From: an uncultured Lachnospiraceae bacterium
GTDB taxonomy: Bacteria; Bacillota; Clostridia; Lachnospirales; Lachnospiraceae
Assembly (NCBI GenBank): GCA_910577675.1
Contig: CAJTOR010000013.1
Span: 22,024 to 86,023 of the forward strand
Reading direction: 5' to 3'
DNA: 64,000 nucleotides
Part shown: in pieces, positions 1 through 9,063 of the stretch
Layout: the number at the start of each line of letters is the position of its first letter
How positions within the stretch are numbered: position 1 is the stretch's first letter
Position numbers and translations under genes: made by a program
The notes under the pieces: model-generated
Seen by the model: only the letters and a program-made list of their open reading frames with translations
Told to the model about the DNA's origin: nothing
Database searches by the model: none

Positions 1-516
1 CTGATTAAAAAAGGGCATAGAAAGATTGGCTGCGTGTACCGCGACGACAAGGAGGGGAGCGGGAAAAACCGTCTGGTCGGGTATATGCGCGCACTTAAAA
101 AATATGGGATACCCGTGCGCGAGGAATATTTAAAGAAGGGGGATTATCGTATGGAAAGCGGTTACCTCGCGGCAAAAGCACTTCTTTCAACGGATTCAAC
201 CGCTACATTTGTCTGCAATGATATGATGACACTTGGATTTTTGCGCAGGCTCTATGAGGAGGGATACAAAATCCCGGAGGATTATTCCATTGTAAGTTAC
301 GACGATTCCCTGAAAAATTATCTGCTTGGCGTGGAGCTTACCACGGTAGTACAGGATATCAGGATGCTTGCCGAGGAGGCGTGCTGTCTGCTTTTTAAGA
401 GGCTTTGCGGCGAGGAGGATTTAATGCAGAGTTTGATTTTAACACCCAGGCTTACGGTGCGGGGCAGCGTGTGCGAGAGGCATGATGGGGCGGGGATGAT
501 CGGAGGGAAGATATGA
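1..516 (+). CDS. LacI/GalR-family transcriptional regulator, C-terminal part (5' end outside window)
   Basis: The frame is open from base 1, so this is the last 171 residues of a longer gene whose DNA-binding half lies upstream of the window. The visible part is the C-terminal lobe of a periplasmic-binding-like sensor domain: the first residues read LIKKGHRKIGCVYRD, the usual strand after the hinge (family: xLGHrrIgxi), followed by a FVCNDMMTLGFLRRLYEEG segment and a terminal PRLTVRGSV, which matches the PxLxxRxS end of LacI regulators. The ligand cannot be read. The stop overlaps the start of the DUF58 gene by 4 nt (ATGA), so the two are probably translationally coupled. That partner is unusual for a LacI regulator. 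Confidence 0.85.
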   Translation: MIKKGHRKIGCVYRDDKEGSGKNRLVGYMRALKKYGIPVREEYLKKGDYRMESGYLAAKALLSTDSTATFVCNDMMTLGFLRRLYEEGYKIPEDYSIVSYDDSLKNYLLGVELTTVVQDIRMLAEEACCLLFKRLCGEEDLMQSLILTPRLTVRGSVCERHDGAGMIGGKI

Positions 517-1610
517 TTCTGTTTTTGTTTTTTGTGGTTGCATTGGCACTTTTGCTTGAGAAAATCTCCTTAAACCTGCCGGTGCGCAATGTCCGCTACC
601 ATATTGGCGCGTCCAAGTATAGCGTGGAGCAGGGGGAAAAATTTTATATAGTAACCACAATAGAAAACCGCACAAAACATAATATCTCCTATCTGCGCAT
701 AAAGGAGAGGATTCCGTCATGCGTGCGCCTGTGCGGTGAGGAGGGGATTGTCAGCGAGGAGGAGGGGGAGCACACTCTTTTTGTCCGCAAATATGAGAGG
801 GTAAAGCGCTCCATCCCGGTCGTTTCCTACCTGAGGGGGGTGCACCCGTTCGGAAAGAGTGAGCTGTCCTTCGGGGATTTTCTTGGGATACGGGAGATTT
901 CCTGCGAGAAGGAACCGACGGATAAGATATTAGTCTACCCGCGCCGGATTGAGAGCGAGAAACTTGACCGGATTGTAAATGATTTGATGGGGGATATCAC
1001 AGCAAAAAGTTTTTTGCATGAAGATCCGCTGCTTGTCAGGGGATACCGGGAATATACGGGGAGGGAGCCGCTAAAGTCAATCAGTTTTTTGCAGAGTGCA
1101 AAATGTATGCAACTGATGGTGAAGGAATTTGACCACACGCGCACGCCGGTGGCAAATATCCTCTTTGATGTGGAATTCCTCGGGGATTTTGACCATTATT
1201 TTGAACAGAGGGAAACCCAGTTTTCACTGGCGCGCATGATTTGTGAGAGCTTTGTGGAGAGGGGGATCCACCACCGGATTATCACTAATATGTGTTACCC
1301 CGAAATGGAAACGCGGGGTGTGAATGTGGTGGAGGGGGCGGGAAGCGGTGGCTTTTCAAGGATTCTTGACCTTTTAAGTATCGCGTCCGGCGCGGCGGTC
1401 TGTTCAAGTGGGGAATTGCTTTCCTATGCAAAAGAGTATTTTTGTGAGGGGGCATTTCTATATATTGCACAGCGGGACTGCCCGGAGGTAAGGGAGGAAC
1501 TGGGACGATATTTCCCGGGGGAAGAAGGAGTGCTATACACCTTCTTTGGCTCGGAGTATGAGGAAGATTACAGGGCGGGGGCGGAGGAAAAAGAAGGAGG
1601 GGCAGCATGA
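513..1610 (+). CDS. DUF58 domain protein
   Basis: 365 residues. An N-terminal hydrophobic stretch (about residues 1-15) is followed by a beta-rich region and the DUF58 signature around residues 174-205: VRGYREYTGREPLKSISF then QSAKCMQLMVKEFD, corresponding to the family pattern RxYxxGDxxRxIxWxxSA. In this copy the Gly-Asp and Trp positions are changed (TGRE, SF). DUF58 proteins usually sit beside a MoxR AAA ATPase and transglutaminase/DUF4129 membrane proteins and are thought to assist assembly of envelope or metal-dependent proteins. Here the next gene is DUF4129-like but no MoxR gene is visible. The start ATG overlaps the upstream stop. Exact function unknown. Confidence 0.8.
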   Translation: MILFLFFVVALALLLEKISLNLPVRNVRYHIGASKYSVEQGEKFYIVTTIENRTKHNISYLRIKERIPSCVRLCGEEGIVSEEEGEHTLFVRKYERVKRSIPVVSYLRGVHPFGKSELSFGDFLGIREISCEKEPTDKILVYPRRIESEKLDRIVNDLMGDITAKSFLHEDPLLVRGYREYTGREPLKSISFLQSAKCMQLMVKEFDHTRTPVANILFDVEFLGDFDHYFEQRETQFSLARMICESFVERGIHHRIITNMCYPEMETRGVNVVEGAGSGGFSRILDLLSIASGAAVCSSGELLSYAKEYFCEGAFLYIAQRDCPEVREELGRYFPGEEGVLYTFFGSEYEEDYRAGAEEKEGGAA

Positions 1611-2827
1611 TTATCACTTTTTATAACGTGGTCTTTGGGATCGCCTGTTATTATGGGGTGGTCGCGTTTGCGTTTCGATATCTGGGGGGACTAAACCATA
1701 TTGTTGACCCATTTTCCTTTGCACTTTTAATCATTGCCGCAGCATTTTTTGCCATGGCTGAGGTTTCGCGGGAACGGGGGAAAATTTTTCGTTTTATTTC
1801 GCTGATTTTGCCGGTTTTTGCACTTTTGTGGAACCATCAGCTTATTGGGATGCTCGAATTTATCCCGCCGTGGGGGTATCTTTTATATCTGGCGTTCAGG
1901 AAACCGCGCTCATTGTCCCACTATTATTTTATGGCGGATTTTTCGCACCTTCTATGGATTTTTTTCGGCATGGGGATGTTTTTGCTGTTTTCGCCCGACA
2001 GGGGGATTGCAGCGCTTTATGAAGCTGCGCCCTACCTGGTTATTTTCCTGACTGCCGGTGTGTTCCTTTTGCAGGCACTGCGCCATAAAAAGGGCGGGGT
2101 GGGTAAGAGGTTTGCAAAAAACCAGGGTGGACAGGCGGCCGTGTTTTTTCTGTTTTGCCTTCTTATGTCCGCGGGTGGGCTTATGACATTCCTTGAGAAT
2201 GTCCTGTTAAAGAAAATGCTGCTTCCGGCGGGGATGTTCCTTCTAAACCATGCCCTTGCACTTGTGCAGTACCTTATACAGCGGCTCTTTAGGAAAAGCG
2301 GGGGGAATTCAAAAAAAGATTTTGCAGACTATCTGGAATATGTGGAAAAGCAAGTGCAGAAAAAACCGGCGGGACCGGAAGCAGAGCGGCTTCCAGTGCC
2401 GCCGGAGACCCCGCCGATGGAAATTAATTACGTGCTTGTCGGTGTGGTGGTTGCCGTGCTGGCAGCAGTTGTTATTTTTTTCCTGCTTCGCTCCGGGACA
2501 AAGAAGCTGGTGCGGCAAAGCGCAGCCGTGATCGAGCGCGAGGCGTTAAGACCGGAGGGGGCAGTAAAGCGCCGTGCAAGGCGGGATAGCGGGGAATTGA
2601 TAAGGGGCTATTACCGGAAGTTTATGTGGGTGATGGATGGGGCGGCGAACAGGATAAAACCGCAGGATACAACACAAAAGATCGGGGAAAGATATCTTAA
2701 AGGAAGAAAAGGCGCGGAATCTGCCGTGGAGGAGTTTACGGAAATTTACCGGAAACAGAGGTATCGCGGCGGGGAATATGACGCAAAGCGCATGAAGATT
2801 TTACTTGATTATTTAAAAAAAATGTGA
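1607..2827 (+). CDS. Polytopic membrane protein with C-terminal DUF4129-like domain
   Basis: 406 residues, starting 4 nt before the end of the DUF58 gene. The N-terminal 200 residues contain about six hydrophobic segments. A short soluble loop is followed by another membrane segment (NYVLVGVVVAVLAAVVIFFL, about residues 273-293). The cytoplasmic tail, rich in Arg/Lys, contains IRGYYRKFMWVMD and GERYLKGRK and ends at LLDYLKKM. This resembles the DUF4129 tail found at the end of transglutaminase-like membrane proteins, but the transglutaminase catalytic domain itself is absent. Pairing with DUF58 is the normal context for this family. Role unknown, probably envelope-related. Confidence 0.65.
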   Translation: MIITFYNVVFGIACYYGVVAFAFRYLGGLNHIVDPFSFALLIIAAAFFAMAEVSRERGKIFRFISLILPVFALLWNHQLIGMLEFIPPWGYLLYLAFRKPRSLSHYYFMADFSHLLWIFFGMGMFLLFSPDRGIAALYEAAPYLVIFLTAGVFLLQALRHKKGGVGKRFAKNQGGQAAVFFLFCLLMSAGGLMTFLENVLLKKMLLPAGMFLLNHALALVQYLIQRLFRKSGGNSKKDFADYLEYVEKQVQKKPAGPEAERLPVPPETPPMEINYVLVGVVVAVLAAVVIFFLLRSGTKKLVRQSAAVIEREALRPEGAVKRRARRDSGELIRGYYRKFMWVMDGAANRIKPQDTTQKIGERYLKGRKGAESAVEEFTEIYRKQRYRGGEYDAKRMKILLDYLKKM

Positions 2828-2934
2828 GAAAATATATAAGGCAGTTATGTAATTGGCAGAAAATCCCGGAGAGCTAAGCTGCGCGGCGCACCCGCATAAC
2901 CGCAAAAATAATAAGTCGCAGCAAGGAGGCAATT

Positions 2935-4479
2935 ATGGCAAAGAAACCTACAGTACTGATGATTTTGGATGGATTTGGATTAAATGATAACAAGGAGGCA
3001 AATGCGGCGAAGATTGCAAAGACTCCGGTGATTGATAAGTTGATGGCAGAATATCCCTTTGTAAAAGGTTACGCTTCCGGTATGGCGGTCGGACTACCTG
3101 AGGGGCAGATGGGAAATTCCGAGGTGGGACATTTAAATATGGGCGCAGGGCGCATTGTCTACCAGGAACTGACGCGCATTACAAAGGAGATTGAGGACGG
3201 GGATTTCTTTAAGAATCCGGGGCTGCTCCTCGCTGTCAATAACTGCAAGGAAAAAGATTCTTCCCTGCATCTGTATGGTCTGCTCTCGAGCGGCGGTGTG
3301 CACAGCCACAACACGCATCTGTATGGGCTTTTGGAACTTGCAAAGCGCGAGGGTTTAAAGAAAGTTTATGTGCACGCTTTCCTTGACGGGCGCGATACCG
3401 CACCGACTTCCGGCAAACAGTTTTTGGAGGAGCTTGATGCGAAGATGAAGGAAATCGGCGTTGGCGAGGTGGCGACCGTGATGGGGCGCTACTATGTGAT
3501 GGATCGTGACAACCGCTGGGACCGTGTTGAGAAGGCATATGCGGCGATGGTTTACGGCGAGGGGAATAAGGCAGCATGCCCGATTATGGCAGTGGCTGAT
3601 TCCTACAAGGAGGATGTGACGGACGAGTTTGTTGTGCCTACCGTAATTGAGAAGGACGGCGCGCCGGTTGCGACCATTAAGGACGGCGACTCCGTTATTT
3701 TCTACAATTTCCGCCCGGACCGCGCAAGGGAGATTACCCGCGCATTCTGCTGTGATGATTTTACCGGTTTTGAGAGAAAGGGTGGAAGGGTTGCCGCCAC
3801 CTATGTATGTTTCTCCGAGTATGATGTGACGATCCCGAACAAGACGGTGGCATTTGAAAAGATTTCGCTGACCAACACTTTTGGCGAGTACCTTGCAGCA
3901 AATGGCAAAACGCAGGCGCGCATAGCCGAGACAGAGAAATATGCACATGTCACTTTCTTTTTCAACGGCGGTGTGGAAGCGCCGAACCCGGGTGAGGAGC
4001 GTATCCTGGTTAATTCGCCCAAGGTTGCGACCTATGACCTCAAGCCGGAGATGAGCGCCTATGAGGTGGCAGAAAAGTTAGTGGACGCGATCAAGTCCCT
4101 GAAATACGATGTGATTATCATTAATTTTGCAAACCCGGATATGGTTGGCCACACCGGTATCTTGGACGCGGCAGTTAAGGCGGTCGAGGCGGTGGATGAA
4201 TGTGTTGGCAAGGCTTACGATGCCCTGCTTGGTGTTGGCGGGCAGATGTTTATATGTGCGGACCACGGCAACTGTGAGCAGCTTGTTGACTATGAAACAG
4301 GTGTTCCATTTACCGCACATACCACAAATCCGGTGCCTTTTATCCTGGTTAATTATGACCCGGCATACACCCTGCGCGAGGGGGGCTGCTTAGCGGACAT
4401 CATCCCGACAATGATTGAGATGATGGGTATGGAACAGCCGGCGGAGATGACGGGCAAATCGCTGTTGATAAAGAAATAA
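2935..4479 (+). CDS. gpmI: 2,3-bisphosphoglycerate-independent phosphoglycerate mutase
   Basis: 514 residues, the usual length for the cofactor-independent enzyme, which interconverts 3- and 2-phosphoglycerate in glycolysis using two metal ions (Mn2+ in relatives). Visible landmarks: the metal-binding start LMILDGFGLN, the catalytic serine loop in GQMGNSEVGHLNMGAGR (Ser about residue 62), GVHSHNTHLYGLL, DGRDTAPTSG, GRYYVMDRDNRWDR, and the second metal cluster NFANPDMVGHTG and CADHGNCEQ. An AAGGAGGCA ribosome binding site lies 5-6 nt before the ATG. It is alone on its strand between the DUF58 cluster and the XRE gene, with about 107 nt of leader. Confidence 0.97.
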   Translation: MAKKPTVLMILDGFGLNDNKEANAAKIAKTPVIDKLMAEYPFVKGYASGMAVGLPEGQMGNSEVGHLNMGAGRIVYQELTRITKEIEDGDFFKNPGLLLAVNNCKEKDSSLHLYGLLSSGGVHSHNTHLYGLLELAKREGLKKVYVHAFLDGRDTAPTSGKQFLEELDAKMKEIGVGEVATVMGRYYVMDRDNRWDRVEKAYAAMVYGEGNKAACPIMAVADSYKEDVTDEFVVPTVIEKDGAPVATIKDGDSVIFYNFRPDRAREITRAFCCDDFTGFERKGGRVAATYVCFSEYDVTIPNKTVAFEKISLTNTFGEYLAANGKTQARIAETEKYAHVTFFFNGGVEAPNPGEERILVNSPKVATYDLKPEMSAYEVAEKLVDAIKSLKYDVIIINFANPDMVGHTGILDAAVKAVEAVDECVGKAYDALLGVGGQMFICADHGNCEQLVDYETGVPFTAHTTNPVPFILVNYDPAYTLREGGCLADIIPTMIEMMGMEQPAEMTGKSLLIKK

Positions 4480-4629
4480 TTTTTTGGCGTTGGAAAAATT
4501 GTGCCATGCAAAAAATTTATGTGTTTGCGTAATTGGGAGAAAAAAGAAAAGATTAGCATTTTATGGTGATTATTGGATGGAGAAATTTGGCACATAAAAA
4601 AAGTTTTGCCGATAATTTGTAAATTTTTC

Positions 4630-4658
4630 TTGTTTTATACCGAAACATTTGCTATAAT
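4630..4658 (+). promoter_or_regulatory. Sigma-A type promoter of the XRE gene
   Basis: TTGTTT (4630-4635) and TATAAT (4653-4658) are separated by 17 nt, placing the start of transcription near 4665. The -10 box lies inside the inverted repeat described at 4640-4676. Confidence 0.8.
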
Positions 4659-4676
4659 AAAAATATAATGTTTCGG
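4640..4676. promoter_or_regulatory. Operator candidate: inverted repeat enclosing the -10 box
   Basis: CCGAAACATT (4640-4649) and AATGTTTCGG (4667-4676) form a perfect 10-bp inverted repeat that brackets the TATAAT box, an ideal place for repression. The right half extends into TGTTTCGGTTTAGGA (4669-4683), which occurs identically, on the opposite strand and at the same distance from the -10 box, in the promoter of the pot operon (9697-9711). Confidence 0.7.
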
Positions 4677-4696
4677 TTTAGGACGGGGGGAAGCCC

Positions 4697-5062
4697 ATGA
4701 ATTTGGATTACAAGGCAATTGGTGCGAGGGTAAAAAATTTTCGCAGGGAGCGGAATTTATCACAGGAAAAGCTGGCGGAGCTTGTGGATGTTTCCGTGCC
4801 GTATATGAGCAATATTGAAACGGGCAAGAAAAAATTGAGTATGCAGGTTCTGGTTAATTTGTCCGTGGCACTTAATGCAACGCCGGATGAGTTGTTGTTT
4901 GGCTATACCAGCGCACAGGAGGAGAAGTCTTATTCTTCCTACGAGGCAATCCATAAGGACTTGAGGGATTGCACGGAATCGCAGGCGGCACTGCTTACGG
5001 AGATTATTGCAGGCACCAGGAGGGGACTGCGGACGTATGAGCGAAAGAGAAGGGATAAATAA
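4697..5062 (+). CDS. XRE-family transcriptional regulator (small, stand-alone HTH)
   Basis: 121 residues. A canonical HTH_3/XRE domain fills residues 5-70: IGARVKNFRRERNLSQEKLA, then VSVPYMSNIETGKKKLSMQVLVNLSVALNATPDELL. The rest is a short helical tail with no ligand-binding domain. It converges on the polyamine transporter operon and shares a strong terminator with potD. Its promoter carries an inverted repeat over the -10 box and a 15-nt motif shared with the pot operon promoter, so it may be autoregulated, or controlled by, or control, the pot regulator (inference). ATG at 4697 follows GGGGGGAAG. Confidence 0.9.
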   Translation: MNLDYKAIGARVKNFRRERNLSQEKLAELVDVSVPYMSNIETGKKKLSMQVLVNLSVALNATPDELLFGYTSAQEEKSYSSYEAIHKDLRDCTESQAALLTEIIAGTRRGLRTYERKRRDK

Positions 5063-5098
5063 AAGAAGGGGGCGCTGTAAAACGCGCCCCCTTCTTTT
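5061..5098. terminator. Bidirectional terminator between the XRE gene and potD
   Basis: Perfect 15-bp stem AAAAGAAGGGGGCGC (5061-5075) / GCGCCCCCTTCTTTT (5084-5098), with an A-run on one side and a T-run on the other, so it works in both directions. It overlaps the ends of both converging genes. Confidence 0.95.
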
Positions 5099-6236
5099 AT
5101 TTATTTCCCCGCTGGTTCCATTTGTTCAAATACATCGCTTCAGCTTCCTCGCCAAGATAGCGGAATGTTTCGCAGCGATTTAAGATTTCGCTGTCCGGGA
5201 AGGCGATCTCGCTGTTGCGGATATCGTCATCCGTAATCAGTGCCCTCGCCGCTTTGTTTGGAGTGGAGTAAGTGATGTAGTTAAAGTTTGCTAATGCCAC
5301 GTCGGCACGGCAGCAGAAATTAATCCAGGCCTCCGCATTTTCTTTGTTTTGTGCGGTCTTTGGAACCACCCATCCGTCAATCCACACATTGGAACCTTCT
5401 TTTGGTACAACATAGACCAGATCTTCGTTTTCCCGCTGTGTGTAGATTGCCTCGCCGGAGTAGATCACACCGATAGCAGCCTCCCCGCCAATCATTTTGT
5501 CGCGCACCTGGTCAACAAAATATCCCTGTACAAGCGGGTACTGCTTTTGGAGCAGGGCGAGCGCCTCGTCAAGTTCCGCCTCGTTTGTGGTGTTCTGGCT
5601 GTAGCCGAGGTAAGTGAGCGTAATCATAAAAGCATCGCGCACACTGTTAATCATCAGGATTTCCTGGGAATACTTCTCGTCAAACAACACCCCCCAACTG
5701 TCAATCGGTTCCTCCACCATGGTTTTATTGTAGAGGATGCCGACCGTGCCCCAACAGTACGGCACACTGTAGAGGTTGCCAGGATCAAAATTTTCTGCGC
5801 TCTTTAGATACTCCGGGTCGATATTTACAATATTTGGAATATTATCAAAATCAAGCGGAAGAAGCAGATCTTCCCCGATCATTTTCTGTATCATATAGTC
5901 CGATGGGCAGACCACATCATATTTTGCCGCGCCCGTCGCCACGATCGGGTACATATCTTCGTTTTCCTCAAAATAATTGTAGTAAACCTTGATTCCCGTA
6001 TCTTTCTCAAACACGTCAATCACGCGCTCATCAATGTATTCCCCCCAGTTGTAAACGTAAACTTCGCCGTTATCCCCGGCTTTGTAGTTTCCGGCAGCCT
6101 CAAGGGTGAACGGGATTTCATCGTCATCGCCGCCGCCACAGCCGGAGAGGGTGGCGGTACTGCCGAGTGCAAGGCTTGCAGCCAGAGCTAGACCCAAAGG
6201 GTGCAGATATTTTGAAGAAAGGTTCTTTTTTTTCAT
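5097..6236 (-). CDS. potD: Spermidine/putrescine-binding lipoprotein of the polyamine ABC transporter
   Basis: 379 residues. The N-terminus is a lipoprotein signal: charged start, hydrophobic LGLALAASLALG, then LSGCGGG, so the mature protein would be lipid-anchored at the Cys near residue 33 and act outside the membrane. The mature part has the PotD/PotF fold landmarks VYNWGEYIDERVIDVFEKDTGIKVYY, YDVVCPSDYMIQKM, YCWGTVGILYN and GEAAIGVIYSGEA. The NWGEYID strand and the later Trp/Asp residues are those that hold the polyamine in relatives. It is the last gene of the potR-A-B-C-D operon. Whether putrescine or spermidine is preferred cannot be read. Confidence 0.95.
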   Translation of the reverse strand: MKKKNLSSKYLHPLGLALAASLALGSTATLSGCGGGDDDEIPFTLEAAGNYKAGDNGEVYVYNWGEYIDERVIDVFEKDTGIKVYYNYFEENEDMYPIVATGAAKYDVVCPSDYMIQKMIGEDLLLPLDFDNIPNIVNIDPEYLKSAENFDPGNLYSVPYCWGTVGILYNKTMVEEPIDSWGVLFDEKYSQEILMINSVRDAFMITLTYLGYSQNTTNEAELDEALALLQKQYPLVQGYFVDQVRDKMIGGEAAIGVIYSGEAIYTQRENEDLVYVVPKEGSNVWIDGWVVPKTAQNKENAEAWINFCCRADVALANFNYITYSTPNKAARALITDDDIRNSEIAFPDSEILNRCETFRYLGEEAEAMYLNKWNQRGNK

Positions 6237-6281
6237 AATGTTGATATCCTCCAGATACTTATATTTTTGTTGTGGATAGAA

Positions 6282-7079
6282 CTAAGATTCTCTTACCCTC
6301 TGGTCTTCCGATTTTTTTCCGAGCCGGTTAACAAGAATTAAGAGTACGAGCACCCCGACAAAAAGCAGGGTTGAAAGTGCGTACATTTCCGGCTTGATGC
6401 CTTTTCTTGTCTCGGAATAAATCAGTGTGGAGAGGGTGTTGACCGTCGCGCCGCGCGTGAAATGTGTGATAATAAAATCGTCGAGCGAGAGCGTAAAAGC
6501 CAGTAAAAATCCGGATATTACACCCGGAAAAATATCCGGGAATACCACCAGGAAAAATGCCCTGAGAGGGGTTGCGCCCAGGTCAAGTGCAGCTTCATAG
6601 GTGCTCTGGTTTGTCTGTGCGAGCTTTGGCATAACGCTCAGGATCACATACGGCACATTAAAGGCGATATGCGAGAGCAGCACCGTAAAAAAGCCAAGGT
6701 TAAGGTTTATTGCGAGAAAGAGTAACATCAGCGAGATACCGGTCACTATTTCCGCGTTTAACATTGGTATATTTGTGATGCCAAGCATAATTGTGCGGGG
6801 GACTTTGCGCATATGGTTGATCGCGATCGCGGCAACCGTCCCGAGCAATGTGGCGAGGAGGGCGGAGAGTACCGCGATCAGCAAAGTGTCTTTAAGCGCC
6901 AGCATAATGGTATCATTCGCAAACATTGAGGAATACCATTTTGTTGTAAATCCGCCCCATTTTGAGCGGGATTTCGAACTGTTAAAGGACAGGACGATAA
7001 GTACAAGGATCGGTGCGTACAAAAACAGGATTACAAGCCCGAGATAAAACTTTTGCAAAAAACGTCTGAAATTTACCAT
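6282..7079 (-). CDS. potC: Polyamine ABC transporter permease
   Basis: 265 residues with about six transmembrane helices. The cytoplasmic EAA loop, EAALDLGATPLRAFFLVVFPDIFPG, is the contact surface for the PotA ATPase. FILSLDDF-type sequence (FTLSLDDFIITHFT) after the loop is characteristic of PotC. The start overlaps the end of potB by 7 nt, showing tight coupling of the two permease subunits. Belongs to the potR-A-B-C-D transcription unit. Confidence 0.95.
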   Translation of the reverse strand: MVNFRRFLQKFYLGLVILFLYAPILVLIVLSFNSSKSRSKWGGFTTKWYSSMFANDTIMLALKDTLLIAVLSALLATLLGTVAAIAINHMRKVPRTIMLGITNIPMLNAEIVTGISLMLLFLAINLNLGFFTVLLSHIAFNVPYVILSVMPKLAQTNQSTYEAALDLGATPLRAFFLVVFPDIFPGVISGFLLAFTLSLDDFIITHFTRGATVNTLSTLIYSETRKGIKPEMYALSTLLFVGVLVLLILVNRLGKKSEDQRVRES

Positions 7080-7897
7080 ACACTTGCACTCCCTTCCCCC
7101 TTGTCATATTTCCCGACAAGCGCCATACTGATTAGCACAAATATCATAAGCACGAGCGAAAGCCCGGAGCCCGAGTGCCAGTTGTTCAGTTTCTGGAACT
7201 GCTGCTCAATTATATTTCCGATCAGTAGAACCTTGCTTCCGCCAAGGATATCCGAGATTACAAAGGTGGTTAAGGATGGCACAAAGACCATTGTGATACC
7301 GGAGATCACTCCCGGGATACTTAGCGGAAAAATTATTTTTGTAAAAGTATAAAAATTATTTGCCCCCAGGTCATGTGCCGCATTAATCACATTCTCATCT
7401 ATTTTAACCAGGGTGTTGTAGAGTGGCAGGATCATAAATGGGAGGAAGTCGTACACCATCCCAAGTACAATGGCAGCCGGTGAATTGATAATGTTTAATG
7501 TCGGGAGATGCAACAGTTCAAGGAAAGTATTTAAAACGCCCTTGCGCTCTAAAATATTCTGCCATGCGATAATGCGCAGCAGGGAATTCATCCACATCGG
7601 CATAATAAACAGCATCACCATAAAACGGCTGTTTCGAAATTTTGTATTCCGCAAAATCATCGCGAGGGGATAGGCGATCACAAGGCAGAGCAGGGTGGAA
7701 ATCAGTGAAAGCCTGATCGAAAGCCAGAGCGCCCTTAAATTTTCCTCCGTCGCGATCAATCCTATATTTTCTAAGGTAAAACCGCCGTTTTGTCCGGTAA
7801 GCCCATAATAAAGGATCATAAGGAGCGGTATAATCGTAAACCCAAGCATCCACAAGCCATAGGGTGTCGAAAGCAAAAACGTATTCTTTCTGTTCAT
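7073..7897 (-). CDS. potB: Polyamine ABC transporter permease
   Basis: 274 residues with six predicted membrane helices and the EAA-like loop NAAHDLGANNFYTFTKIIFPLSIPG near residue 175. The N-terminal segment FLLSTPYGLWMLGFTIIPLLMILYYG is the usual first helix of PotB/PotH. It sits between potA and potC and forms the transport channel with PotC. ATG at 7897 follows GGGGAGA. Confidence 0.95.
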   Translation of the reverse strand: MNRKNTFLLSTPYGLWMLGFTIIPLLMILYYGLTGQNGGFTLENIGLIATEENLRALWLSIRLSLISTLLCLVIAYPLAMILRNTKFRNSRFMVMLFIMPMWMNSLLRIIAWQNILERKGVLNTFLELLHLPTLNIINSPAAIVLGMVYDFLPFMILPLYNTLVKIDENVINAAHDLGANNFYTFTKIIFPLSIPGVISGITMVFVPSLTTFVISDILGGSKVLLIGNIIEQQFQKLNNWHSGSGLSLVLMIFVLISMALVGKYDKGEGSASVW

Positions 7898-7935
7898 TGA
7901 TAGATCTCCCCAAATAAATCACATAGAAATTTTTC

Positions 7936-9021
7936 TCACCATGTTTCCTGATCTTTTACGCTTACCGCCTCATCTTCCGACTCCGGTTTGTGCATAATCT
8001 GGATATCAAACGGGTCAACCCTGATACCGACCTCTGAGCCAACCGGTGCCATATCGGTGGAGTGGACAAGCCATTCAAAGTCACCTGCCTTCACCTCCAT
8101 CTCATAGTGCACACCCTTAAAAATCAGGGAAGTAACACGCCCCGTCAAAATGCCGTCTTCAGGGTCAACCAGATCGATATCTTCCGGGCGGATTACCACG
8201 TCAACCGGAGTGTTCTGTCCGAATCCCTCGTCAACACAGGTGAAGTTAACGCCGAGGATATTGACTAAGCGGTCTTTTACCATCGTGGCAGAAAGTATGT
8301 TGCTTTCCCCAATGAAATCTGCAACAAACGCGTTTTCCGGCTCGTTGTAAATATCTTCCGGCGAGCCGATCTGCTGGATATAGCCTTGGTTCATAACCAT
8401 GATGGTATCGGACATGGTAAGCGCTTCCTCCTGGTCATGCGTGACATAGACGAATGTGATGCCAAGCTCATTTTTTAGGCGGATCAGCTCGTACTGCATA
8501 TCCTGCCTAAGCTTTAGATCGAGAGCGCCGAGCGGCTCGTCAAGCAGGAGTACCTTCGGTTCGTTGACGATCGCGCGCGCGATGGCAATGCGCTGCTGCT
8601 GACCGCCGGATAAAGAGTCGGGCATACGGTTTTCGTAGCCGTCGAGGTTTACAAGTTTTAGGGCGTATTTTATTTTATCTTTTATATATTGCTTGCTTTT
8701 CTTTTTTATTTTCAATCCGAATGCGATATTATCCGCAATTGTCATATGTGTAAAAAGTGCATATTTCTGGAAGACGGTATTGAGCTGGCGCTCGTTTGGC
8801 GGCAGTTTTGTAATGTCCTTGCCGTCGAAGAGAACCTTGCCCTCATCCGGCTGTTCAAAGCCCCCGATAATGCGCAGTGTTGTTGTTTTGCCGCAGCCGG
8901 ACGGTCCTAGGAGTGTCAAAAATTCGTTTTCGCGTATGTAGAGGTTTAAATCGTCAATAACCGTGTTGCCGCCATAGCGTTTGGTAATTCCAACAAGCTC
9001 GATCAGTTTATTGTCAATCAT
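7936..9021 (-). CDS. potA: Polyamine ABC transporter ATP-binding protein
   Basis: 361 residues. The nucleotide-binding domain shows Walker A GPSGCGKTTT (about residues 38-47), Q-loop NTVFQKYALFTHMT, signature SLSGGQQQRIAIARA, Walker B VLLLDEPLGALD and H-loop VYVTHDQEEAL. The last 110 residues form the TOBE-type domain typical of PotA/MalK ATPases (VVIRPEDIDLVDPEDGILTG). It energises PotB/PotC and is the first structural gene after the cupin regulator. Confidence 0.96.
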   Translation of the reverse strand: MIDNKLIELVGITKRYGGNTVIDDLNLYIRENEFLTLLGPSGCGKTTTLRIIGGFEQPDEGKVLFDGKDITKLPPNERQLNTVFQKYALFTHMTIADNIAFGLKIKKKSKQYIKDKIKYALKLVNLDGYENRMPDSLSGGQQQRIAIARAIVNEPKVLLLDEPLGALDLKLRQDMQYELIRLKNELGITFVYVTHDQEEALTMSDTIMVMNQGYIQQIGSPEDIYNEPENAFVADFIGESNILSATMVKDRLVNILGVNFTCVDEGFGQNTPVDVVIRPEDIDLVDPEDGILTGRVTSLIFKGVHYEMEVKAGDFEWLVHSTDMAPVGSEVGIRVDPFDIQIMHKPESEDEAVSVKDQETW

Positions 9022-9063
9022 CCGTTTGGTTCCTTTCTGCGCAGTGCGCGGGGAAATATGGGG

